From NCBI GenBank assembly GCA_913057435.1, contig CAJXNY010000011.1, positions 53,491 through 117,490 of the forward strand: DNA of 64,000 nt. The letters run 5' to 3'. The translations under genes and the position numbers were made by a program. The notes below the pieces were generated by a model. That model made no database searches and was not told where the DNA came from. It saw nothing but the letters and a program-made list of their open reading frames with translations. Position 1 is the first letter of the stretch. The number at the start of each line of letters is the position of its first letter. The DNA is from an uncultured Oceanospirillaceae bacterium (GTDB taxonomy: Bacteria > Pseudomonadota > Gammaproteobacteria > Pseudomonadales > Balneatricaceae). Of this stretch, positions 45,024 to 52,652 are shown one piece after another.

Positions 45024-46640
45024 ATGGCGATTCAGGATGCGGTGCTCACCAATGCCGCGGTGCAGACCGGGCTGATTGATGCTTCGGCATTACCGCCGCT
45101 GCGTATCCAGGCGCGGCGTGAACAGTGCAGCTTGATCGATATGCTTTGTCGCACTGGTCACTTTCCGGTCTCAGCACTTTTTCGTGCCATTGCTGAACAG
45201 TTTTCTCTGCCCTATCTGGAACGTTGTGAGTTTCAGCTGGCCCCTTCATTACTGGATAGCCTGAACGGTACGCTTTTACTGCGCCGGTTGTTTCTGCCTG
45301 TAATGGTGGCCGATGACGTGGTCGTACTGGTGGCGGACCCGGATAACCGGGCGGCACTGGATACAGTGCAGCGCACTGTCAATCGACCGGTGACACTGGC
45401 CATGGCCGAGCCGTTATTAATCGAAACCGAATTGCGCCGCCACTATGCGGTGCCTGATACCGAGCTGACAGCGATTGCGTTGTTCGACTGGATTATGTGT
45501 GAAGGCTGGCTGCGCAAGGCGACGGATCTGCATTTTGAAGCGCTGGAGCAGGGCATGCAGTTACGGATGCGGGTTGATGGTCGGATGCAAAACTGCCACT
45601 TCCCGCTGCATCAGGCACTGGCAGAGGCCCTGATGAGCCGTCTCAAGGTGCTGGCCGGGCTGGATATTGCTGAGCAGTTTAATGCCCAGGATGGCGGCTT
45701 TGCCTACCGTATTCAGCGCTGGTCGGGCATGGCTGAGATTGAAATGCGCGTTGCTACCTTGCCTACCCGCTGGGGTGAGCGTGCTACTTTGCGTATTCTT
45801 GGCCAGGAAACCGCCAGCCTGGGACTGGCGGCGCTGGGTATGCCGCCTGCGATTCTTGCAGCGGTACAGCAGGCGGTGCGTCAGCCCCATGGGATGTTGC
45901 TGGTGACCGGGCCAACAGGGAGTGGTAAAAGCACCACCCTCTATGCGGCGCTGCGCGAGCTGGATGCCCAGCAGCAGAATATCATGACCGTGGAAGACCC
46001 GATCGAGCAGATAGTGGAAGGAATCAGCCAGGTTCAGGTGTCCGATAAACTCAGTTTTGCAGCGGCTTTGCGCTCGTTCTTACGCCATGATCCCGATGTG
46101 ATGCTGGTGGGGGAGGTGCGAGACCATGAAACTGCAGAAACCGCGGTGCGTGCGGCGATGACCGGACATCTGGTGCTTTCCACCTTGCATACTAACAATG
46201 CGGCTTCGACCGTCAGCCGTCTGGTGGATATTGGTTGTGCCCGGTTTTTGATCGCCGGTACGTTGATTGGGGTGCTGGCGCAGCGACTGTTACGGCGGCT
46301 CTGTACACATTGCCAGCGGGAGGTGCCAGCGGATGCGCAGCAACTCCGGCTGTTACAGCTCAGCGAGCCGATGATGTTGCATGAACCTGTCGGCTGTGCC
46401 CGTTGTATGGGGTCTGGCTACCGGGGGCGGGTGGGTATCTATGAAATGCTGCTGCTGGATCCATCACTGTCGCAGCTGATCCATACGGGCGCAAATGACC
46501 ATGAACTGGCGCGGGCAGCACAGCAAAGTGGCGCGCTGTCCAGTCTGTGGCAGGATGCCCGGGACAAGGTCCTGACGGGGGTAACATCGTTGCAGGAAGC
46601 ATTACTGCTTTATCAGGATAGCGATGATGGCAAGTTTTAA
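45024..46640 (+). CDS. PilB/GspE/MshE-like assembly ATPase
   Basis: A 538-residue ATPase. The N-terminal 150 residues form a GspE-N/MshEN-like domain. Walker A GPTGSGKST begins at 296, the Asp box is VEDPIEQ, Walker B is RHDPDVMLVGEVRD and the His box is HLVLSTLHTNNA. Four cysteines in two pairs (427/430 and 458/461) form the zinc site of assembly ATPases. It powers pilin extraction and polymerisation. It overlaps the platform-protein gene by 17 bases. Confidence 0.93.
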   Translation: MAIQDAVLTNAAVQTGLIDASALPPLRIQARREQCSLIDMLCRTGHFPVSALFRAIAEQFSLPYLERCEFQLAPSLLDSLNGTLLLRRLFLPVMVADDVVVLVADPDNRAALDTVQRTVNRPVTLAMAEPLLIETELRRHYAVPDTELTAIALFDWIMCEGWLRKATDLHFEALEQGMQLRMRVDGRMQNCHFPLHQALAEALMSRLKVLAGLDIAEQFNAQDGGFAYRIQRWSGMAEIEMRVATLPTRWGERATLRILGQETASLGLAALGMPPAILAAVQQAVRQPHGMLLVTGPTGSGKSTTLYAALRELDAQQQNIMTVEDPIEQIVEGISQVQVSDKLSFAAALRSFLRHDPDVMLVGEVRDHETAETAVRAAMTGHLVLSTLHTNNAASTVSRLVDIGCARFLIAGTLIGVLAQRLLRRLCTHCQREVPADAQQLRLLQLSEPMMLHEPVGCARCMGSGYRGRVGIYEMLLLDPSLSQLIHTGANDHELARAAQQSGALSSLWQDARDKVLTGVTSLQEALLLYQDSDDGKF

Positions 46641-47859
46641 CTATAAAGCGCTGGATCAGCAAGGCCGGGAGACGGCTGGCAGTATTGACGCCAAAGATCG
46701 TACCTATGCCAATGAGTTGCTGAAATTACGCGGCCTGTACGTGCTGGATCTTGAGCAGAGCGGGGTCCGGCTTGGTGTGGTCGGGCTGTATCGGCTATGG
46801 CGTAAGCATGTCTCTTTGCACCGCTACGCCATGGTGACAGTGGCGGACCAGGTGATGCTGTTTCGTCAGCTGACTCTGTTACTGCGTGCGGGTAATACCC
46901 TGATGCAGTCGCTGGAAATTTGTGCCGAAATGACAGATAAGCTGCAACTGCGGCGGATGGTTGTTGCCATGCTGGTGGAGATCCAGGCCGGGTCCAGCTT
47001 TGCGGCGGCGATTGAGGCCCAGGGGCGAAGTTTTCCGCCGCTGGTGGCACGGCTGGTCGCCAGTGGTGAGGTCTCTGGGGAGTTGCAGATCACGCTGGAG
47101 CGGCTGGCCGACAGCCTGGAGCGTAATGCGGCGATCAAGCGGCAGTTTATTTTCAGTCTGATCTATCCGACGATCCTGGTGGTGTCTGCCGTGGGGGCCT
47201 GTCTGTATCTGGCGCTGGGGATTATTCCCAAGTTTATGACGGCCTTGCAGGCCCGCTCCAGTCAGCTGCCCTGGAGTACTCAGGTGATGATGGATGGATC
47301 CAGCTGGCTGGTGGAGCACGGTGCGGCGCTGGGTATTGGCGTTGCTGTGGTGGTATTTCTGCTGTTGGTGTTTTATACCACTGCGCTGGGCCGCACTGTG
47401 CTGGATCGGGTGCTGCTGTCAGTGCCAGTGCTGGGTTCGTCGATTCGTGCCTCGAGTATGGCGCAGCTGGGCTGGACCATGTCGGTCATGCTGGGCAGCG
47501 GGCTGACGGTGCTGGAGTCCTTACGGGTGAGCAGTGCAATTTTACGCAATGATCATCTGTCGCGCTGTATCAGCCGGGTGGGGGATGGCATTCTCGATGG
47601 CAGCAGCCTGGCCGTTGGGTTGCGCCAGGACAGTATTCCTAAAATGGTGCAATACATGGCCGGGATTGGCGAGCGCAGTGGTGAGCTGGAATTTGTGATG
47701 GGCGAGCTGGGACGTTATTACCAGAACCTGACCGAAATCCGTATTGCCCGGATGATTGCGATGATCGAACCTGCTATGACCATTGTCGTTGGTGGCATGG
47801 TGGGCTTTGTCTACTACGCCTTTTTTTCAGCGATGATCCGTGTGACCTCCGGCCAGTAA
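46624..47859 (+). CDS. PilC/GspF-like inner-membrane platform protein
   Basis: A 411-residue protein with two GspF domains. A soluble N-terminal part (FNYKALDQQGRETAGSIDA) is followed by FRQLTLLLRAGNTL, a first membrane helix (about 180-205), a second near 225-255, the repeat domain (AQLGWTMSVMLGSGLTVLE) and a final helix (about 380-405). It is the membrane platform turned by the assembly ATPase. ATG codons at 46624 and 46627 are both possible. It overlaps the genes on both sides, so the three are translationally coupled. Confidence 0.93.
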   Translation: MMASFNYKALDQQGRETAGSIDAKDRTYANELLKLRGLYVLDLEQSGVRLGVVGLYRLWRKHVSLHRYAMVTVADQVMLFRQLTLLLRAGNTLMQSLEICAEMTDKLQLRRMVVAMLVEIQAGSSFAAAIEAQGRSFPPLVARLVASGEVSGELQITLERLADSLERNAAIKRQFIFSLIYPTILVVSAVGACLYLALGIIPKFMTALQARSSQLPWSTQVMMDGSSWLVEHGAALGIGVAVVVFLLLVFYTTALGRTVLDRVLLSVPVLGSSIRASSMAQLGWTMSVMLGSGLTVLESLRVSSAILRNDHLSRCISRVGDGILDGSSLAVGLRQDSIPKMVQYMAGIGERSGELEFVMGELGRYYQNLTEIRIARMIAMIEPAMTIVVGGMVGFVYYAFFSAMIRVTSGQ

Positions 47860-48599
47860 TGAGCAACCGGCGGCGGTCTCAGACGAGGCAGGTAGACCGT
47901 TTTCAGCGGGGCTTCACCTTACTGGAACTGATGGTGGTGCTGGTCATTCTAGGCAGCCTGATTGGGCTGGTCAGTACGGCCTATCGTCAGTATGAGCAGC
48001 AGGCTGCGCAGGATCTGGCACGGGTGGAAATGATACGGGTTGCACGGGCGATCAATCGCTATCAGCGCGATGTGGGTTATTTCCCCAAGCTGGGCAATGC
48101 CGAGGATAATGGTGAGTCAGCTGACCTGAGCTGGCTGTTTGTCCGCCCGGCGACCGTACCGCGTTGGAACATCAGCCGCCGCCGGGGCTGGAATGGCCCC
48201 TATATTGAGCCTGCATCGATAAGCGCGCTGGCGGTTTCAGCTACCGTTTGCGAGCTGATTCAATCACCGGATAAGGTTCCAGACCAGGATCTTTTTGCCA
48301 TTGGGTTTACCAGTCAGCACGTGAATGGACTGAGCGATACCTTTCGCCACCACATCAACGCACAAGCCGATAACCGTTACTGCTTTGCAGATTATGTCGG
48401 CGATCGCTGGTTACGCCGAGGCATCAGTGGTCAGCCCTATCAATACCGTGTTGATTTCTATTTATCCGGCCATCCTCAATGCCCTGACAACAGTCACGCC
48501 TGTATAGTGCTGCAGAGCTTTGGCCTTGATGGCAAGGATGATGGGGGGGCTGGGGATGATCTGGTGCAGGTGGTGAGGGGACATGATGAAGGGGCCTGA
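47859..48599 (+). CDS. Minor pilin/pseudopilin
   Basis: A 246-residue prepilin-like protein. A basic leader of 18 residues ending FQRG is followed by FTLLELMVVLVILGSLIGLV with Glu at +5. The mature part has about five cysteines and a GspG-like WNGPYIEP segment, as in pseudopilins of the GspG/MshO type. It starts within the stop codon of the platform gene and overlaps the next pilin gene by 17 bases. A role as an initiating or tip minor pilin is inferred. Confidence 0.87.
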   Translation: MSNRRRSQTRQVDRFQRGFTLLELMVVLVILGSLIGLVSTAYRQYEQQAAQDLARVEMIRVARAINRYQRDVGYFPKLGNAEDNGESADLSWLFVRPATVPRWNISRRRGWNGPYIEPASISALAVSATVCELIQSPDKVPDQDLFAIGFTSQHVNGLSDTFRHHINAQADNRYCFADYVGDRWLRRGISGQPYQYRVDFYLSGHPQCPDNSHACIVLQSFGLDGKDDGGAGDDLVQVVRGHDEGA

Positions 48600-49704
48600 G
48601 GTGGCGAAGCAGGGCAGACGGCAGATGCAGGGCAGACGGCAGATGCAGGGCTTTACACTGCTGGAGCTGATCGTTGTTATCTCAATACTGGGCATGATCA
48701 CCAGCCTGGCCACTGAGTACTATCTGGTGTCCAGTAACCAGCAACGCCATGAAACCACGGTGCAGCGGGTAGCCGAGATACGGATGGCGGTGCTGGGTGA
48801 TACCCGTCATACCCTGAATGGGGAGGCCATGCTGTCGGGTTTTGTGGTGGATGTTGGTCGTTTACCGGCCACGTTACAGGAACTGTTACAGCCTGGACAC
48901 TGTGATGTGGCTGATCAGACACTGCTGTACTTCACCCAGCAAAGCTGCGGTGACAAGGGTTACAGCTGGACGGATTTACGTGATGATGGCTGGCAGGGCC
49001 CTTACCTGCAGGCCACGGGTTATGAGCTATTCAGTGACGCGCTGGGCAGCGAGCACGAACAGCCGGTGTTCCGTGACGGCTGGGGGACGGCAAACGCCGA
49101 GTCAGCAGAGGATTTTCACAATAGTGGCTGGTTGTTTCAGCGGGTCAGTCTGAATGATCAGGGTACGTCAGACCGTGCCGACGACCAGTGGGTGACGGCA
49201 CAGTATGGTAATAATATTCAGCTGCAAAGCCTGGGGCTGGATGGCTTGCCGGGTACCCTTTCTGCGGCAGGTACGGCAGAACAGGCCTATGAAAAAGAGT
49301 ATCCGGCACTGACCAGTACGACGATGCCGCTGATTACTGAGGCCAGTTTCTTGGGGGGAGGCATTCAGCTGGTTATTCAGAATCAGCTGGGTGTGGGGGC
49401 TGCGCTCTGTGTGAGCTGGGAGGGTCAGGCAACGGGAAGTCTGGCATTAACCGGTGACCAGGCATTACCGTCGTTGGCTTATTACAGTGCACTGCCAGAA
49501 CAGAGCCCGGTGGCGCCAGTACAGGGGTTTATCAACTTCAGTGCTGTCTTTGACTCAGATGGCGATTGCAGCACTGATGACGCCAGCGATTATGAAGGCC
49601 ATATCCTGTTTCTGCCCTCACCCAGCATGGCAGTACACCCTGCTGTACCGGGCAACCGGCTGTTTATTGCGTTGAGTAGTAACGGTCAGGTATCGCTGCC
49701 CTGA
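48583..49704 (+). CDS. Large minor pilin/pseudopilin with duplicated leader
   Basis: A 373-residue prepilin-like protein. The leader (23 residues, cut after Gly23) is followed by FTLLELIVVISILGMITSL with Glu at +5. Within the leader QGRRQM occurs twice because of an 18-bp tandem duplication in the DNA. The mature part has a GspG-like WQGPYLQA segment and a C-terminal domain of about 150 residues with DSDGDCSTDDASD, an acidic stretch that could bind calcium. This size fits a minor pilin with an added tip domain. It is the last gene of the cluster. Confidence 0.85.
   Translation: MMKGPEVAKQGRRQMQGRRQMQGFTLLELIVVISILGMITSLATEYYLVSSNQQRHETTVQRVAEIRMAVLGDTRHTLNGEAMLSGFVVDVGRLPATLQELLQPGHCDVADQTLLYFTQQSCGDKGYSWTDLRDDGWQGPYLQATGYELFSDALGSEHEQPVFRDGWGTANAESAEDFHNSGWLFQRVSLNDQGTSDRADDQWVTAQYGNNIQLQSLGLDGLPGTLSAAGTAEQAYEKEYPALTSTTMPLITEASFLGGGIQLVIQNQLGVGAALCVSWEGQATGSLALTGDQALPSLAYYSALPEQSPVAPVQGFINFSAVFDSDGDCSTDDASDYEGHILFLPSPSMAVHPAVPGNRLFIALSSNGQVSLP
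48611..48646 (+). repeat. Tandem 18-bp duplication in prepilin leader
   Basis: AGGGCAGACGGCAGATGC occurs twice, back to back and identical (48611-48628 and 48629-48646). It is in frame and repeats six residues of the leader just before the peptidase site. Confidence 0.95.
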
Positions 49705-49717
49705 CAAACGTCAGGGC
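49698..49717. terminator. Hairpin between convergent minor pilin and uvrD genes
   Basis: GCCCTGAC, AAAC, GTCAGGGC: a perfect 8-bp stem at the end of the pilus cluster. No clear U-run on either strand, so termination here is uncertain. Confidence 0.4.
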
Positions 49718-49726
49718 AACAATAGC

Positions 49727-51940
49727 TTATAGTGGCTGCAGTTTGGCGAAACCCACCACCAGCCATTTGCTGCCTTCATCGTCGAAGTGCACCTGCACCC
49801 GTGCTTTTGGGCCAGAACCTTCGAAATTCAGCACGGTGCCCTCACCAAATTTGGCATGGTCGACCCGCTGGCCCAGCGCCAGGCCGGTGTCGGGCACTTC
49901 GGCGTTGGCCAGTGACGGGCTGTTGAACAGGCTGCTTTTCTTCTGCTGGAACTTGCCGGCCATCATCGGGCGACTGATACTGGCGTTGAGGCGGACCTCT
50001 TCCAGTAGTTCATCTGGAATCTCGCGGATAAACCGTGACGGCCGGTTGTAGTTTTCCTGGCCGTGCATCCGGCGGGACTCGGCGTAGGTAAGGTAAAGCT
50101 GCTGCATAGCCCGGGTGATGCCCACGTAACACAGGCGGCGTTCTTCTTCGAGCCGGGTTGGGTCGTCGGCAGACATCTTGTGCGGAAACAGCCCTTCTTC
50201 CATTCCGGCCAGGAACACCAGCGGAAACTCCAGCCCTTTGGCGGAGTGCAGGGTCATCAGCTGCACGCTGTCCTGGAACTCATCAGCCTGGGCATCACCG
50301 GCATCCAGTGCGGCCTGATCGAGGAAAGCAGCCAGCGGGCCGCTGAAGCCTTCCTGTTCCATCAGATCCCACTGGCTGCTGAACTGTTTGGCGGCGGCGC
50401 TCAGTTCTTCAAGGTTTTCCACCCGCGACTGACCCTTCTCACCTTTCTCTTTCAGGTGATGCTCAATCAGCCCGGAGCATTTGACCACATGTTCGGTCTG
50501 CTCATGCAGCTCAACGCCCTGAGTGCCCTCGTCCATTTGCTGGATCAGTTCCAGGAACGCCAGCAGGGCATTGCTGGCGCGGGCGGGCAGCGCTTTGTTG
50601 GTAACGATCTCGGTGGCTGCGCGCCACATCGACACGCCTGTGTTACGGGCGTGATCACGCAGCACTTCAATGGTACGGGTGCCGATGCCACGGGTGGGTA
50701 CGTTGATCACCCGCTCCATGGCGGTATCGTCGTCGCGATTGCTGAGCAGGCGCAGATAGGCCAGTGCGTTTTTAATCTCCAGCCGGTCGTAGAAGCGATG
50801 GCCGCCGTAAATTCGGTAGGGGATACCGGCGCGAATTAACGATTCTTCCATGACCCGTGACTGGGCGTTGGAGCGGTACAGAATGGCAGCCTCGGCGCGC
50901 TTGTTATCGTCCCTGATCCACTTATCGATCTGGTCAACGATAAAGCGCGATTCGTCCTGCTCATTGAATGCCGAGTACACCTTCAGCTTTTTGCCGTCGG
51001 CGGCGCTGGTGCGCAGTTCTTTACCCAGTCGGCCAGTATTGTTGGCGATCACGGCATTGGCGGCGCTAAGAATATTCTGGCTGGAGCGGTAGTTCTGCTC
51101 CAGTTTGATGGTCTGGGTGCCGGGGAAGTGCTCGGCCAGATTCTGAATATTCTCAATCCGGGCCCCACGCCAGCCATAGATCGACTGATCATCATCGCCC
51201 ACGGCCATCAGTTTTTGCGCCCCACCGGCCAGCAGTCGCAGCCAGCCGTACTGAATAGCGTTGGTGTCCTGGAACTCGTCCACCAGAATGTAGCTGAAAC
51301 GCTCCTGGTAATGCTTTAACAGTTCAGGCTTGCGATCGCGCAGCAGCTCAAGCGCGCGCAGCAGCAGCTCGCCGAAGTCGATCATGCCACCACGTTCACA
51401 GGCCCCTTCATAGGCGCTGTACATGGCCAGCATGCCCTGCTGGAAGCTGTCGTTACCCGGATCAATATGGGCAGCGCGCAGGCCTTCATCTTTCTGACCG
51501 TTGATATACCACTGGAACTGACGGGGCGGGAAACGGCTGTCGTCGAAGTTCATCTCTTTGGACAGCCGCTTGATCAGCCGCAGCTGGTCATCACTGTCCA
51601 TGATCTGGAAGTTTTCGACCAGCCCGGCATCCTGCCAGTGGGCGCGCAGCAGTCGGTGTGCCAGGCCGTGGAAGGTGCCGACCCATAGTCCATGAGGGTT
51701 CAGTCCCAGCAGCTCTTCAATCCGGCCACGCATCTCGCGGGCCGCCTTGTTGGTGAACGTTACCGCCATGATGGAGTACGGCGACAACCCCTCGGTTTCA
51801 ACCAGCCAGGCGATGCGATGCACCAGCACGCGGGTTTTACCGGAGCCAGCACCAGCCAGCACCAGCATATTCTGCAGCGGGGCGGTCACGGCTTCGCGCT
51901 GGGCATCATTAAGGGAGTCGATTATGTGGGTAACGTCCAT
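49727..51940 (-). CDS. uvrD: DNA helicase II UvrD
   Basis: A 737-residue superfamily 1A helicase. Walker A AGAGSGKT is at 29-36, motif II is LVDEFQDTN, motif III is VGDDDQSIYGWRGA, motif IV is LEQNYRSS, motif V is LMTLHSAKGLEFPLVFLAGMEEGLFPH and motif VI is CYVGITRAMQ. The C-terminal DHAKFGEGTVLN with a Tudor-like tail is typical of UvrD, as is the length. It unwinds DNA in mismatch and nucleotide excision repair. A long palindromic element lies directly upstream of its start. Confidence 0.97.
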   Translation of the reverse strand: MDVTHIIDSLNDAQREAVTAPLQNMLVLAGAGSGKTRVLVHRIAWLVETEGLSPYSIMAVTFTNKAAREMRGRIEELLGLNPHGLWVGTFHGLAHRLLRAHWQDAGLVENFQIMDSDDQLRLIKRLSKEMNFDDSRFPPRQFQWYINGQKDEGLRAAHIDPGNDSFQQGMLAMYSAYEGACERGGMIDFGELLLRALELLRDRKPELLKHYQERFSYILVDEFQDTNAIQYGWLRLLAGGAQKLMAVGDDDQSIYGWRGARIENIQNLAEHFPGTQTIKLEQNYRSSQNILSAANAVIANNTGRLGKELRTSAADGKKLKVYSAFNEQDESRFIVDQIDKWIRDDNKRAEAAILYRSNAQSRVMEESLIRAGIPYRIYGGHRFYDRLEIKNALAYLRLLSNRDDDTAMERVINVPTRGIGTRTIEVLRDHARNTGVSMWRAATEIVTNKALPARASNALLAFLELIQQMDEGTQGVELHEQTEHVVKCSGLIEHHLKEKGEKGQSRVENLEELSAAAKQFSSQWDLMEQEGFSGPLAAFLDQAALDAGDAQADEFQDSVQLMTLHSAKGLEFPLVFLAGMEEGLFPHKMSADDPTRLEEERRLCYVGITRAMQQLYLTYAESRRMHGQENYNRPSRFIREIPDELLEEVRLNASISRPMMAGKFQQKKSSLFNSPSLANAEVPDTGLALGQRVDHAKFGEGTVLNFEGSGPKARVQVHFDDEGSKWLVVGFAKLQPL

Positions 51941-51983
51941 AGGGCGGCCTGATCAAAAAAAGCTGGATGAATATTCAGTGGGT

Positions 51984-52147
51984 GGCAGCCTGTCGGGCTT
52001 GGTCGATCGTCGCGAGGAAAGATCCGGTTTGAGGCAGTTTTTGCGTTATTTTGAGGCGAATAGCGAGCTATTAAACGAGTAATAACGCAAAAACTGACCA
52101 GATCCGGGCTTTTCGCAGTAGATCAGTACTAAGTCTGACAGGCTGCC
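51984..52147. mobile_element. MITE-like nested palindromic element upstream of uvrD
   Basis: Three nested inverted repeats share one centre: GGCAGCCTGTC (51984-51994) with its exact complement 52137-52147; a 16-bp arm at 52035-52050 with its exact complement 52081-52096; and AATAGC/GCTATT at 52059-52072. Beyond the outer 11 bp the ends still match at most positions. Total length is about 164 bp and there is no ORF. This is the form of a non-autonomous miniature element or a large intergenic palindromic repeat. No target duplication was obvious. Confidence 0.6.
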
Positions 52148-52220
52148 GAGGATTATATAGCCCGTGGCGGCGCAGTACAGCCCCGGCAGTGGGATTACCG
52201 GGGCGAGGGAGTGTCAGGGA

Positions 52221-52502
52221 TTACCAGCGGAACAGAATCCATTTGGGTACCAGCAGCTGGGATTCGGCAGTCCGAATATACTCGTCTGAACCCAGTACGG
52301 GCACCAGGTAGTACTCGGGGCCGGATTTTGGTACCACTTTGATCTCGCGCAGCTCGCCGCCAACATGGTATTCGTAAAAGGTTTTATCGTCGCCATGGCG
52401 GATGGTTACGACCGGTTCTTCATCATCAAAACCGGGTATCTGTTCAGCCTGGGCCAGCGGCATGCAGAGCAGTGCAACGGCAAAAATCAGGGGTTTGTAC
52501 AT
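52221..52502 (-). CDS. DUF2782 exported small protein
   Basis: A 93-residue protein with a signal peptide (1-19, ending AQA). The mature part has the DUF2782 pattern: PVVTIRHGDDKTFYEYHVGGELREI, then KVVPKSGPEYYLVP, ending in a lone KWILFRW (read as separate motifs). The family is typically encoded divergently from polA in pseudomonads and relatives, as here. Its function is unknown; location should be periplasmic. Confidence 0.88.
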   Translation of the reverse strand: MYKPLIFAVALLCMPLAQAEQIPGFDDEEPVVTIRHGDDKTFYEYHVGGELREIKVVPKSGPEYYLVPVLGSDEYIRTAESQLLVPKWILFRW

Positions 52503-52652
52503 GGGCAGATCCTCGTAATTAACCAGTCCTTATCAGGGTTATTAAACGGCGTTTTGGCGGGCGGGCCAAGTGATTTCGATCAGCCGTTAATCGGTTGGGA
52601 AATATGGCATCATAGACGCCATTCAACTCCCAGTTTCTGAACGGAATACCCG

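Noticed and set aside
35731..49704. Reading the cluster as a type II secretion system
   Set aside because: A PilT-like ATPase is present, GspC, GspM and a full GspH-K pseudopilin set are absent, and the main subunit is a large pilin with its own strong expression signals.
49698..49717. Hairpin at the end of the pilus cluster as a definite terminator
   Set aside because: The stem is perfect but no U-run follows on either strand; kept only as a low-confidence feature.
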